Positions 45,601 through 58,000 of a DNA stretch of 64,000 nt are shown here, piece by piece. The notes under the pieces are model-generated. The model worked only from the letters and a program-made list of their open reading frames with translations. It made no database searches and was not told the origin of the DNA. Position 1 is the first letter of the stretch; every line of letters starts with the position of its first letter. This stretch comes from Glandiceps talaboti (Eukaryota; Hemichordata; Enteropneusta; Spengelidae). The position numbers were made by a program, and so were the translations under genes. The stretch lies in assembly GCF_964340395.1 (NCBI RefSeq), contig NC_135560.1:15536098-15600097 (forward strand). Reading direction: 5' to 3'.

Positions 45601-48181
45601 GCTTGTTCCGGGTTCTTCTGAAATAGAGAATTCTTATGTAAAAGGAAACCATATGTTTGTTTGAAAGTGTAGCTTATTTTTGTTATCTGGTGAAATAAAT
45701 TTCATCCATTCATTCATTCAACGATTTTATTTTCTGATTTAATACAGTCTTTGGTGACTAAAATGGCTTAATTAATTTTGATATAATTATGACATCTATT
45801 TTGAAAATTTTATTTGTATATATTTTCTTGGTTTTAACTGAAAATGGGCTTGAGTTTTCTTGAACAGATTAACAACTAAAGATAAAGATTTTTTTCAAAG
45901 TGCAGACAGTGTTATCCGAACGGAGTTTAGCTGTACTATACAGATACAGATACAGAACTGAGATACAGATACAGATACAGAACTGAGATACAGATACAGA
46001 TACAGATACAGATGCAGATACAGACACAGATACAGAACTGAGATACAGATACAGCACTGAGATACAGATACAGATACAATATCAGATACAGATACAGATA
46101 CAGATACAGATACAGATACAGATACAGATACAGATACAGATACAGATACAGATACTATGGTTACGTACCTGTTCCTAGGCAAACTACAACTAGATCAGTA
46201 TCTTTTACAGCAGCTTCAACAGCTTCAGCATCATACAGAGAACAGGACGGAGTCAAACAGCCTGAGGCATACTTGGTAGATTTCGGAGCTAACTGAGACA
46301 GCCCTTGGCGTGGTGTCTGAGTGAAGTTACTAATATCTGGTGCATAGGTTCCATATATGACTGAAGGACTGTCTGCAAATGGACCAACAACCTGAAAGAA
46401 TTAAAGAATATTGAAATGATTTTTGCAAGTGTTTTTTCTGTATTAGTAGGCTACAGGAAAAACCAGACTTTATTAGTCTTAGGTCAGAAACACACTGTTG
46501 TCTCAACTGACCATAATTTAAAACACAATTATACATTCATGACAGGGATTTCGAAAATCAAACTTTCATTATAAGTATTTGATGTTTCTGTAATCATTAC
46601 AACTATGTACATGTAAGTCTCCTTCCTGAAACCACTGAGGACTTATTCAATGTTTGTACCCGGCATTTTGAATTTAATTAAAGATTTTCCCCCCAAATTT
46701 CAATTTTAGACCTATTCTTGCATAGCAAAAAACATTAGAAGTTATTATATCTTGAACAATTCTCCATCCATACACACCACAAACAACATCTCAATCAAGT
46801 TTCAGAAAATTCAACCTGTCATTTAGGGTTAAGATTTTTTTTACCAAAAAATCAACACTTCTTGAGGAATGAAAATTGGATTAAAGTACTTACTGCTAAA
46901 CTGTCAATTTTCCCTGTGATTGGTAATGTGTTCCCTGTGTTTTTCAGCAACACAAATGTTTTGCCAGCAGCGTTGATTGCGAGTTCCCTATGCTCAGGAC
47001 TCTCCACAACTGACAGATTTAGCTTAGTATATGGATTCATCTCATCTGGATCAAATTCCCCAAGTCTCATCCTGGTGTAAAACAAGGGTGCCACTCTTTC
47101 TCTGACAGTACTCTCCATGATCTTGCCTTGTTGAACAGCCTTGCTGATTTGCATAAATGTGTTATTTCGCAGATTGTGCGATAATTCTAGATTGAGACCA
47201 CTGTTAACAGCTGCTATGGCAGTTTCTAACATATCTTTGGTGTAATGATGGTCTTCAAAGATTCTTTCAACAGCAGATTCATCACTGATAACATAACCAA
47301 TGAATTTCCATTCCTCTCTCAAAATGTCTATCAATAGCTTCTTGTTGGCACAGGCTGGAACTCCATTGATCCTGGCAAAGTAAAAAAAAATAGTTGCAAA
47401 TGATCCATAAAACTTGGAAAACCTAATATTTTGTTTCTATGCAGGAACAGTTTCAAATGTAAATGATCTTGAGAAAGAATATGAATCATTCTGTAAAATT
47501 TTTGAACAGAAGACAATTTATTTTGTATGCTAAAATTAATTCAAAATGGTCACCTTTTTTTTAATTTTATCTATATATGTGTTGAACTTATGTCCAGTTC
47601 TGGTAATTTATATGAAAATACACCTAGTGATAATGACAAGTGTACTATTAGTTGGTTTTGGAGGTTACTTTAGTTTCTAAATCTATTTTCATTTCATATT
47701 GAAACATATTCTATCACTGAAGACTCGACTCAAGACCAAACTTAAAACAATCAATTCTCAACATATCTCAATTTGGCAAATCCATTTTCGAGGAATATTC
47801 TACAAGTGAAACAATGAAACACAAACAAAAGAACCAGATAACTTGCAATAATTCAAAATATCTTTCCTTATTGCATGTAATATAAAATGGCACAGAATGT
47901 TACATACAAATGTAAACTGACACACACACAGTGCATGTGTTGCAAAAATAATGAAATTCATCACAAATTAATTTAGATATTACCTTGTAGAGTGAAATGA
48001 TGGTATCCTTACCTGTTATAACTACACATAAGACTGTATGTTCCTGCTTTTACACATTCATGGAAAGCTGGAAGGAATGTCATCCTCCAATCCCGCTCAG
48101 AGACCTATTAAATGACATACATGTGTATGGATATGTAATAATTCAATTATCTCTATTGAATAAATTCTTCCTATACTTAAA

Positions 48182-48254
<73 letters not shown>

Positions 48255-50890
48255 CGTGCGTGTGCACGCGTGTGTGTGAGAAAGTAAGGGAAGTCACAGA
48301 AATTGCTGTTACTCTTACCTTTGCATCAAAGGAAAATCTGGATGTAGGTATATTTTCTGGTCCTCCATGCACATCAAAATGTTTACATCCTGCATTAGTT
48401 ATAATATATCGCGGATGGGTACCTTGGAGACCAATTACATAACTTGCTGCAAGACTTCCAGTCAGATAAGGGTCTTCTCCATATGTTTCCTGTATTTGAA
48501 GAATGGCGAGTTTCTAATATCTTCATTTGCAGTGCACAACTTATTTTTTCAAGTTTCAGTAACATATATTAATATTTTGCAAAAAATAAAAAAGACTTAA
48601 TAAAGGGCCAAATAATTTTCTTAATGTTAATCAGAGCACTGAAGTACTCAGGTAGGAAGAACTCTACCTCCATGTTCAGAGGCACTGTACGATATACTTT
48701 AAAGGCCCAGTTCAGATAGGGATCACAACTTACGAATGAAAACCTGTTGTCTGGCAGAACTATAGAAAAAGTTAGTCCAGAACAAAAGAACAATCCAAGC
48801 CAATCCTAAGTTATAGCTCCAATGATAAGATAGCACTACTGCAAGAACCTGGTATTGAAACACAGGCCTTTAATTCTTTAAAACCTGATACCCTATATCA
48901 CTAACGGTTAATCAGGAAAAATTGGTCCGGGAATAAAAATGTACATATGATGTACAGACAAGTGAATCAGACAAAGCATGGAAAAAACAATGAACAATAA
49001 TAAGTGAGACTACATCTACAGTATTAAACTTACCTGATTTCTACCCCATAGTGGGTGTCTTGCGATGTTTATTACTGGACTAAAACAACTAAGTCCTTTA
49101 TGGTCTCCATATACTTTATGTTTGGTGTAGTTATTGTATTTGGCTCTCACTTCATAGGCTACTGCACGGGACACTTGGTGGATCAAGTCAGTGCTGTACA
49201 AAAAAAAAGAGACAGTTAATAACAAATGTAGACGGAATGCCTTCCATATCACTTATTTTTCCCTTATCCCTTATCATCATCAATGCATAGACCAAGTCAT
49301 ATGAAATTTGAAGCAATATGTTTTAAATATTAAGATACTGCCCAATTACCAAACCATTAATTATGCAAATGACTGAATGAAATTAAAAGCTACATATCAA
49401 TACATCAAGTGATATCAAACATGTAATCTTTGTTGTCATCGATGCACATATCAAATTATATGAAATTTTAAACTTGCCTTCATAAGATATTGCATAATTA
49501 CCAAGTCATTAATTATGCATATGACTCTTTAAAATGAAAACAAAATTACATCAAAGCTTTGGTACAGTTCAGATGTGCTAAAAATTCCATCTCCCCAGTG
49601 GCAAATATTGGGAGTGTATGTAAAATACTAGAACAACTATATTTGTGAAAACTAAATAGATATCTTTTGCTGTACTAATATGTAAGAGATCTTTTTACCC
49701 ACGGGTCATACTTCTATCTGTACACACTGTAATATTATCTATGATCATGCCCTAGCTTTTCTAAATATAACACAGTCAAGTTGTGATTGAGTCACCATCT
49801 GTGTCCAAAGCACCAAGTGAAACAATCACAACATCAATGTCCTTTCATAGTGACTCACATGAGGAACATGTGGTGGCCTTCATTGTATCCTTTGTGTGGT
49901 GTTCACAACGTCATAAAGTAAAGGTTCCAGGCACAGGTACTCGAATCAATGTGTAGAAAAAAATGTATTGTATATAAATAAGACTTATTTACATACATAT
50001 TTTTTTTTAAATCATACACATTGATTCGAGTGCCTGTGGTTCCAGGGACTGGAGTAACACAAAGTACAAAAATGTACATATTAACATTCACTAAATTCGA
50101 GTAATTTAATAGTGAATCCACTAACTTGCCAGCCCTTTTTGGGGTTGGCATGGCTAAATGTACCAAATTGCCATGCAATCCATTCAACAATTGTACAGAG
50201 TATAGTTATGTAAATTCATGAATGGTCTAGATGGAGTCACGTGTTATTTACGACTATGTTGTTAAGTCAGTGACCTTAATACGTGCCACTGGTTAGCACA
50301 GATTACATTTAACTTTCTGATCTATTCATGCTATTGTCTATATTTAAACTCATGGCCAATATCTGTTAACTGATGGTCGGCACAACTGTCAGCGAAAATA
50401 AATATGCAAAACGAAACAAAATGATAAAATAGTAAGAGTTTCAAGAGTGGTTAATATATTGATCGGGACTTATACTCTCGATCACAATGATCATGATTCC
50501 GGGATAAGTTTTGGCTCAGACCACTAAATTAGTGGTATGAGGTTTTGGGAAGAATAGGGGAATAAAAACTTACTCGAAAGAAGCTGACAGACCTATTGAC
50601 TGAGGAAACGATGTCGCGAAACCAGTCTTGGCATCTCCTCGTAGACACTCTGTGTTCCACGAGTATGGACCAATACCTAGTCGATCTATTGGTGGTGCGG
50701 GACCATTGGTAAGCACACCTCCCCGGGCCATCTGAAGAATCATCTCATCCAGAGTGAGCCTGCCTACGAGATCTTGCACTCGTTCATTCCATGACAGTGA
50801 AGTGTTTCTGAACGGATAGTCGCCATTCGAGCTTGCAACCAATAACAACAACGCAGAAGTGACTAGCACACCTTTCGTAGCAAGTGCCAT
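42601..50890 (-). CDS. GH3 beta-xylosidase-like glycoside hydrolase, gene B
   Basis: Ten minus-strand exons: 50574-50890, 49034-49193, 48319-48489, 48013-48104, 46894-47371, 46169-46391, 45141-45230, 44571-44779, 43838-44041, 42601-42888; 2232 bases, 743 aa. The start MALATKGVLVTSALLLLVAS is a signal peptide, then GDYPFRNTSLSWNERV. Domain order matches gene A: ETYGEDPYLTG (from residue 160), NAGCKHFDVHGGPEN, SERDWRMTFLPAFHEC, GVPACANKKLL, GYVISDESAV with nucleophile Asp 277, LGEFDPDEMNPY, GANIESESHDRSNLTLPG with candidate acid/base Glu 485 or 487, then the FnIII-like domain with VDYSMEGRTYRY and FPFGYGLSYTKF. Intron positions and phases equal those of gene A, so the two arose by tandem duplication. 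Exons 4 and 8 are (nearly) identical to gene A, unlike the others. Likely a secreted or lysosomal exo-glycosidase; the exact sugar cannot be read from sequence. Confidence 0.93.
45941..46155. repeat. (ACAGAT)n hexanucleotide array
   Basis: Blocks of ACAGAT broken by ACAGAACTGAG and ACAGCACTGAG variants. It ends 13 bases from GH3 gene B exon 6, i.e. just downstream of that exon's donor on the minus strand. Confidence 0.95.
48185..48278. repeat. (GT)n microsatellite with GCGC interruption
   Basis: About 31 GT units, then GCGCGCGC and degenerate GTGC units, in the intron between exons 3 and 4 of GH3 gene B. Confidence 0.96.
49923..50045. repeat. Foldback element with near-palindromic arms
   Basis: 49932-49955 and 50015-50038 are inverted copies of CACAGGYACTCGAATCAATG plus TGTA. 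The pairing continues inwards imperfectly to TAAATAAG..CTTATTTA at the centre (about 49975-49992). Located in intron 1 of GH3 gene B; MITE-like. Confidence 0.7.
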
Positions 50891-52787
50891 TTTGTACTAC
50901 AGCGCCACTTGCAATTGGTGTAAACATGTACAGCTGTTTAATATTATTCAATGTGAGTTCGAGTGGTGGCGTTGCCGTCACGCGTCCGTCCTCAGAGCAT
51001 ACGCGTTTTAAGGGAGCGCTCAGTTGTATTTAGGGGTGGGCTATTTACTAGGTATTCGCATATCGTATGACATTTAATTTTGTCGAGATGTGGGATTTCA
51101 CTGCACTATATCTCCCCTGCTTATAATCATATTGTGTAAATCTGCGCTGGGTTTGTTTTCCAAATGTTGATTTGCCGATCAATGAGTAATGGGCAAGAAT
51201 TAAATATAGAACAGTTGGAAGACTGCCCAATAGATACACATTTGATTTTAATCTGGTGAGATTTTCAAGCATAAATCTGATTTGTATCGCCTTCTATGGG
51301 TAGACACTTTCTTTCGTGTCCCCCAATTGTGGGCCCCGCCCCTCAAAACACAGACACACAGATATACAGACACACACACACACACACACACACATTGTAA
51401 AGGACAGTTGTAACACCAAAATCTTGTAAAATAAATCGTGTCAAAACTAGTCCTCATACAAGTTACTTATACTACTCAGAAAGACTGTAACCCAAAATGA
51501 TAGTAGCTAAATCTGTTACCCTGTTTAACCATAAAAACATGACTCAGTAACTTTGGAGAAAGGGTCGAGGGCACACTTGTTAACCTCCATTCCCTGATAC
51601 TTCCCTTTCCTGTGGGAGACAAACCAGGCTAGCTAGATATGGTTTTTTTATCAAATGAATTTTTTTTATCCGACAAAGGAGGGGTCTTTACCACTTTGGC
51701 TCCCTGAAAGTCAAAAATATCACTTTCGTTTGAAATTATTGAAATATGAGGTAAAATCATTCATGGTAAGATGAAACAGTATTCATTCTAAACTCTCAGT
51801 TCTCGACAATTTTGATAAGAATTTATTTTCACACTTGATGACATGCAAATTTTTACTGATAATAAGAAAGCAAGGCTAATGTTACCCAGGAACATTTTTT
51901 ATGCCTCAGAGACCCAGAAAAATTGTTGTCACCAACACCAATCCTGCATTGTGTGACCCCTGCTGTACACTAGGGATGCATTATGGGAAGTTAACACATT
52001 TTGGAGCTTCACATTTATTGAAAGAATTGTCTCACCACTATTTGGGCAACAGTTCATGTGTGAAGCTCCTAACATTATTTATTACCCAATTATGTACATA
52101 AAACAAGAGAATGTTTGGTGCCTGGCAGTGGGGGCGCTCAGCAGAAGCGTCATTAATATCAAATGAGGTTGAAATGGGTCATATGGACTGGTCATTCACT
52201 CCAGGAACTATCGTATTGTCTCCTCATTTACATATTCTTAATTCTTGTATACTGTGTTCTATTGTTGAGATTTCTTTACAGGATTTGAAAAAATAGAAAA
52301 TGACATAACATTCACAAAAATCAGTTTTTCAATTTGGTTAACTTTATTCATAAAAGTCCTATGGCACTGTGCAGTCAAATAATAAATGTAGAAAAAATTA
52401 GCAGAAACATAAAAGAAAACAAATTAATTGGTCCATTTCATGCCCCTGCAGATTGGTCTACATCTCCAGCACATCTTTAAGACATTTCTTTTTCTTCTTA
52501 TTGGTATCATATAATCACTACATTATCACTTTGATGATAGGACCTAAGCAGATGTGTGGTAAACAAAGAATTTAAATGATGGCACCTAATACCAATAAAC
52601 ACCCCATGGGGATGGTTTTGAAAAGTTGACTCAATATATACATTTACAACACACATATCTATATGACAATAATGTCATCAACTGTTCAAAATCTCAGGTA
52701 TACCATTCCCAAGGGGTGGTTTATTGATTTAGTATGCATGCTCGCACATATGTAATTTGACTTTTACTGCATTTTTACCTGTACTGT
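50891..52787. other. Spacer between GH3 gene B and the THAP gene
   Basis: Promoter and 5' UTR of GH3 gene B lie at the left; the 3' UTR of the THAP gene lies at the right, with a minus-strand AATAAA at 52720-52725. A short (AC)n tract is at 51370-51394. Plus-strand frames at 51901-52300 show no recognisable domain and I do not call them. Confidence 0.6.
52720..52725 (-). promoter_or_regulatory. Candidate polyadenylation signal of the THAP gene
   Basis: AATAAA on the minus strand, 62 bases beyond the stop codon, supporting an intronless gene that really ends at 52788. Confidence 0.5.
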
Positions 52788-54227
52788 TTATCTACATTTT
52801 GGTTGAATTCTGACTGTGTGCGTAAGTTGTGTTAGTTCTTTGCTTGGTTCCCTCAAACTCTTAAAAATTGTCGCAAGAAGTGAATCTGTAACTGGCCAAT
52901 CTTCCAGCATGCATGGATTCAACTGCATTGCCCTCTTCCATTTATCACATATCCTCCTAACTGCTATTGTTGAAATACCAAACCTATATCCTAAATCTTG
53001 GTGTAGAAGCCCTAGTTTATATCTCGTCATCACCATGAAAAACTGGTCCAAAGGAGATGGTGTCCCATAGCTTAAATCTTCGTTCAATTCAGTGATTTCA
53101 TCACAGCATTTTTTAAGGTGATTGTAACCTGGGAATCCTGTGTAAAAGTACATACCGTTGATGTCATCTTTGAATTTAACAGCGCTAAAACAAAATGATA
53201 TTTCTTCACATGATTGAAGTTGCACCCTAAGAGCATCATTTACTCTTTGCAGTTTGTCAACATCCGATTTATACTTATCAACTGTTGACCTTAGTTCAGC
53301 CACTTGTAATTTGAGTTTCTGTACAAGAGTTTCATTAATCCTGGGATGACATTCCCCTGTAGACCTACGATCCTGTATCAGCTGTGGATGACAACTATGT
53401 ACAACATCTGGTCCTTCAGTTTTCACAATTGTGGAACCATTTTCCCATGAATACAAAACTCTGCCATTCTGAACCTCGGAATCTGCACTCATCAGCATAG
53501 ATTGAGCACTTTCTCCTTGACAATTACCTGAACCAGTAGTTTCCTGTTTCACTGGTACAATATTGTGACTGTCAGCATTGTCTTTCGGTGACCACTTGAA
53601 AATCTGAAATAAAGGTATTCCCTGTCGCTTTTCAATACTTTCGAAATGGCCATCGTTATGATTCTCCGAATCAAGCTTCCATTTTTCATTTCTAATCAGC
53701 TCTAAATATTTGGTCCGCAAATCATTATCACACGGACTACACCCCTCAGTACTACTAAGTGGCTCCTTCTTTATTGAGCTTGGCTCGTTAACATACACAC
53801 CGTCTGCATCGGTTACATTATCTTCAGTGTTCACAACAGTGGAGAAATTCTCTCTGTGCAAAACTGCCCCGTCCTCAAAACTGGATTCTGCACGCTTTGG
53901 ACATGGTGTAGGTTCTGAATTTTCTCCTGCAATATTATCAGGAACGATTCCGTCCATTAAAGGAACCATCTCTAGTTTCACAGGTACAACAGTCTGTCCC
54001 CGTGACCACGGGAAAATACTGGGCAAATGCAGCCGATGTTGTTTTTCGTTACCGTCCCAATGTGCACTGCAGATACGTGTATTTTGCGAGTGAAGCTTCA
54101 ATGTGTCACTGTTGATAAGCTCTACATACCTGGTCCGCAAAACTGGGTCTTTCGGTATTCGATAAAATTTGAAATTCTGGCTTTTTCGCGAGTTATTATG
54201 GCATCGTGGTACACAACAGTGTTTCAT
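52788..54227 (-). CDS. Intronless THAP-domain protein with coiled coil and transposase-type helix-turn-helix
   Basis: 479 aa in one exon. Residues 4-75 are a THAP zinc finger: CCVPRC near the start, ICSAHW (C-x2-H, residues 53-56) and LPSIFPW at the end. THAP domains bind DNA and occur in transposases and in host regulators derived from them. Residues 29-135 are repeated in degenerate form at 169-272 (LRTRYVELI/LRTKYLELI, IFPWS/IFKWS, VPVKLE/VPVKQE, GAVLHRENFST/GRVLYSWENGST); the second copy has lost the zinc Cys. Four psi-K-x-E motifs suit SUMO attachment: VKLE 83, IKKE 152, VKQE 226, VKTE 268. Residues about 298-340 form a coiled coil. Residues 391-435 (SPLDQFFMVMTRYKLGLL, FGISTIAVRRICDKW) match the helix-turn-helix that precedes the DDE nuclease in THAP-carrying and Harbinger-like transposases. 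No DDE domain follows, so it is either a truncated transposase or a domesticated regulator. Confidence 0.85.
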   Translation of the reverse strand: MKHCCVPRCHNNSRKSQNFKFYRIPKDPVLRTRYVELINSDTLKLHSQNTRICSAHWDGNEKQHRLHLPSIFPWSRGQTVVPVKLEMVPLMDGIVPDNIAGENSEPTPCPKRAESSFEDGAVLHRENFSTVVNTEDNVTDADGVYVNEPSSIKKEPLSSTEGCSPCDNDLRTKYLELIRNEKWKLDSENHNDGHFESIEKRQGIPLFQIFKWSPKDNADSHNIVPVKQETTGSGNCQGESAQSMLMSADSEVQNGRVLYSWENGSTIVKTEGPDVVHSCHPQLIQDRRSTGECHPRINETLVQKLKLQVAELRSTVDKYKSDVDKLQRVNDALRVQLQSCEEISFCFSAVKFKDDINGMYFYTGFPGYNHLKKCCDEITELNEDLSYGTPSPLDQFFMVMTRYKLGLLHQDLGYRFGISTIAVRRICDKWKRAMQLNPCMLEDWPVTDSLLATIFKSLREPSKELTQLTHTVRIQPKCR

Positions 54228-55093
54228 GCTTGCAAATCACGAAAATGAAAACATGGCGTAAATAATTAGCATTAGAATCAGAATCAGAATGAGATTCGTC
54301 TTGATATGGCAGGTTCTGGTGATATCCGACGAGACCGACTGATCGCTCATGGTATAGTACAGCATAGTATATTTTATTTGACATGAAATAATGTAAAAAA
54401 ATAAATTATCTAGAGTCAAAAACAACATACAGAAACAACAAAAACAAAACGGAAAGAAAGAAGAATGAAACTCTATGTATATATATATTTTTAACTCATT
54501 ATTCTTTTGAAATATTCTCTTGAGATAAATTTGAAAAACTTTGATCGTAAATTTCGGTTGTTCTTTGAAATTGGTTTCTAGCTTTCTACCTGTGTTATCT
54601 ATAAGACGTGTTCTTCATAGTGTGTGTACGATAAAATTATATTTGAATAAAAGTGCATGGTGTACAGAGATGGTGTATATGTGATAGTGAAGCCAAAACT
54701 ATAAGCAAGCCTCAGAATCATTTTCTACGCGATCGACCACCAATCTAATTCTGAATCTGAGTATGAGGCCAGCTTTGTTTACGTTTTACCCTTTATCCCT
54801 GGTCTTAAAAATAAATGAACATCAGCTACTCTGTGTTTGGTAGGCCTTAGACTTCTATGGTTAGGCTTCACCTCTCTTCATATATACTCACTGGACTCTC
54901 GACTTGTACATAAGTTGTCCATTCGAAAAATAAAGCGGATAGTCAATATAATGACCTGGGGTCACATCATTTCGTGACGTGTGCAAATCAGCTGTCCTTG
55001 ATGCACGTACGGCTGCCAGCTAGCTGTGAAAAACGTGTTCCTAGATCCTGCACTCAAGTCAGTGTTTATAAATTGTTATCGAAACGCTAAAAC
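54228..55093. promoter_or_regulatory. Divergent promoter region between the THAP and sorbitol dehydrogenase genes
   Basis: The two start codons point away from each other across 866 bases, so the regulatory DNA of both lies here, possibly as one bidirectional promoter. I see a small GAATCA repeat at 54271-54290, AT-rich DNA and no clear core motif. Confidence 0.45.
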
Positions 55094-58000
55094 ATGTCGG
55101 ATAAAAAGAACGTTGCAGCACTTCTTCGTGAGAAGGGAGACCTACGTTTGGTAAGCAATATTAACACTTAAAATGGACCGACATTTTGTTGACATTTAAA
55201 TCGCACAGTGTACATCAACAAAACGTAAACATCGTTACAATGATCACAATGTCATTTATTGTTCAGAGTTTGGCACTTGGACAGTTCACAAAGTGCTGCC
55301 TTTGTTGTGTCATGCCTAATGTAATAATTACAAAATAAGGATAACTTTTTCGCAGCAGTAGATTCGCATAGAGCACAGGTTGTGTATCATTGTACAACAA
55401 ATTTTACGTGTCAACTTTGCAGCCAGCAACTTTTTTTAGTAAAGGGGCGTGGCAACAGTGACTATTATTTATGTTGTCAGCAGTTAGAACTGCAGTTGTA
55501 GGCTACATTGATAGATTCTTTAAGGCCAGTTATATTCACATAATTGTGTGGCCAGTTTTAGAGGTATAAAACTGTGGTATAGAAGTATTAGAACCGTTTT
55601 GAATTTGGGGAAGGGTAGTCCTGCTTACACATGACGGTGCACGAGTCTGTATTACTGACTTGACTCTAAACAGGGGGAGGGACAATTGTCAGAATCGAGT
55701 TCCGAATTCCTCCGTATGCAAGCAGGACTAGGGGAAGGGCTGGTACATACGTCAAACCTGTACTAGCGCCCACCTCGATATAGAGCAGCCACCCCCGATT
55801 ATATAGCGGCAATCTCAGAACATATCGCATGTAGTATGATATTTATAGTGTATTGGTCTTTTGCCATTGTGAAATAATGTGGCACAGTGCACTGAAATTT
55901 ACTTTATAAACAAGAACAACAGTTTAAATTCTCAGTCACAGGTATAGGTTGGAAACAATTGGTTAAACAAATATTTTCTGGGATTTTTTCGTCAGATCAA
56001 AAAGCAAGCTTCATGAGAGTAGTACAGAACAACGTCAGTGCAGTCCAATTATAGCTTCATAATACAGCCAATCCATGAATGGAAATTATTTTACCATTAA
56101 TTCAGTTGTGTGTGTAGAGTTTTACTAATTATTATCTTTCTTTCTTTGTTGTTAACTTTGTTCAGGAGGAAGTAGCGTTCCCATCTCCAGGAAAAAATGG
56201 CATGTATTTTTATCTTCTTTTTTTGCATGATTTGTGTTATGGAAACAAATAAACATGATTACACTAAGGGAAACCACACTAGTAAGCATAATATTTGAAA
56301 TACAATGTGATGGTTTACACTGAACGATTCTTCATTATTTGTCCTCCATATTTCTGTCACTTCCAGTTATATGGTAGAGTGCAAACAATGAGTGATCTTT
56401 TACATGTTGTTTACATTGTCTTTGTAATATTTGTCATTGTTTACTTTGTATTGTATGTCAGAGAATGAAGTATAGAATAAATCAAATCTTGTCGTATATT
56501 TGAAATGACCTTCAACTGTCCACACAGTCAAAGTCCAAAACTTCCATCTATTTCTTGTGCAAACTAATTTATGAAAGAGTAGACATAATCAGAAGAGTGA
56601 CAATATTAATCTTAATGTGGTGTGTGGGGGAGGGGGGGGGGTGCTTGAGCTTGATTGGAAAGTGGTGGTGGTGATCATTCTGATGGGGATGTGAGACTGA
56701 GAGAAATCCTTACCCCTTTACACATGTACAATTGTAGCAAATTACCTATCGATCAACCAATCAAAATAATTTACACAAGTGAAAGCAAAACTGAAGGGAC
56801 CGACTCAATCCACACAAAATGCTTGTTTGGGACATGTCTACCCCTTTTCAGACAAGATGAAAACTGTTGTGACTGTGTTACATACAAAAATAATATGAAT
56901 TGTCAGTATGAAGTACTTCCCCATTGAGAAACACAGGGTAAAATATTGAATGAAAAAAAACCCATCCTATTTGAGACTTGTTTGTAGACACCGTATGCTG
57001 TCTACAATGTATGTAACATACAGATATAACTTTTCAATGGGAGACCCCCCCCCCCCCATATATCTACATGATGTACTCATTTTGGACATTATCTGTTTTA
57101 TATTTAATGTTTATTGTGCCTGCCTTCTTTAGAGGTGTTGATAGCTATGGACTCTGTTGGTATATGTGGTTCTGATGTTCACTACTGGACCCATGGAGAA
57201 ATTGGTGATTTCATTGTAAAGGCCCCAATGATACTTGGACATGAATCCAGTGGAGTGGTCGCTGGACTGGGAGAAGGAGTCACCAGTCTCAAAGTTGGTG
57301 AGTTACTGTTTCACTTTGCCACCTTTCACCATCAACAGCAAACTTGCATTCTAAACTTAGCATAGTCAGATACAACTTTGGGATCTGTGTACATACATGT
57401 ATATAGATCTGTTGTGACACTGCTAACCTTGGTTGACTGGAAGGATTCAATGCTGTGGAACGCCACTGCAGGAAACACGAAATCATTTTCATAAATGTGG
57501 CATTCTGGTCAGCCAGTTCATGAATTTATATCACTTGCATTATGTGAGATAGCAGGATATAAATTATCATTATAATGGAACTTAAACGTATGACACACAA
57601 CACACAAGTGAAAGCAAAACTGAAGCTTTCATCCACACCTATGGAATTGTTCACCAGTCTGATGAGGTCACATGACTCATCACTGGTATCATGCTACAAA
57701 AGAATGTAATCCCAGATGTGTCATTATCATTACTAATTTATATGAAGGTTACAAGCAATTAGGAGTCATGAATATTAAGGTGTATACATCATGTATACTA
57801 GCTAGCTGTCTCCCATGTGACAGTTATGTATGTCCATACATAGCAAGGGCTTCCACTGAACAATGTTTAAACTCAGTACTACTCAACAATTAAATATATT
57901 GTATGTGATGTGAATCATTAAATCAAATGACTCTACACAACCCAAAGTTTGTGAAACCTTATTTCCTACAGTAGCATTCCCCTTTTAAGTCCTGTGAAGG

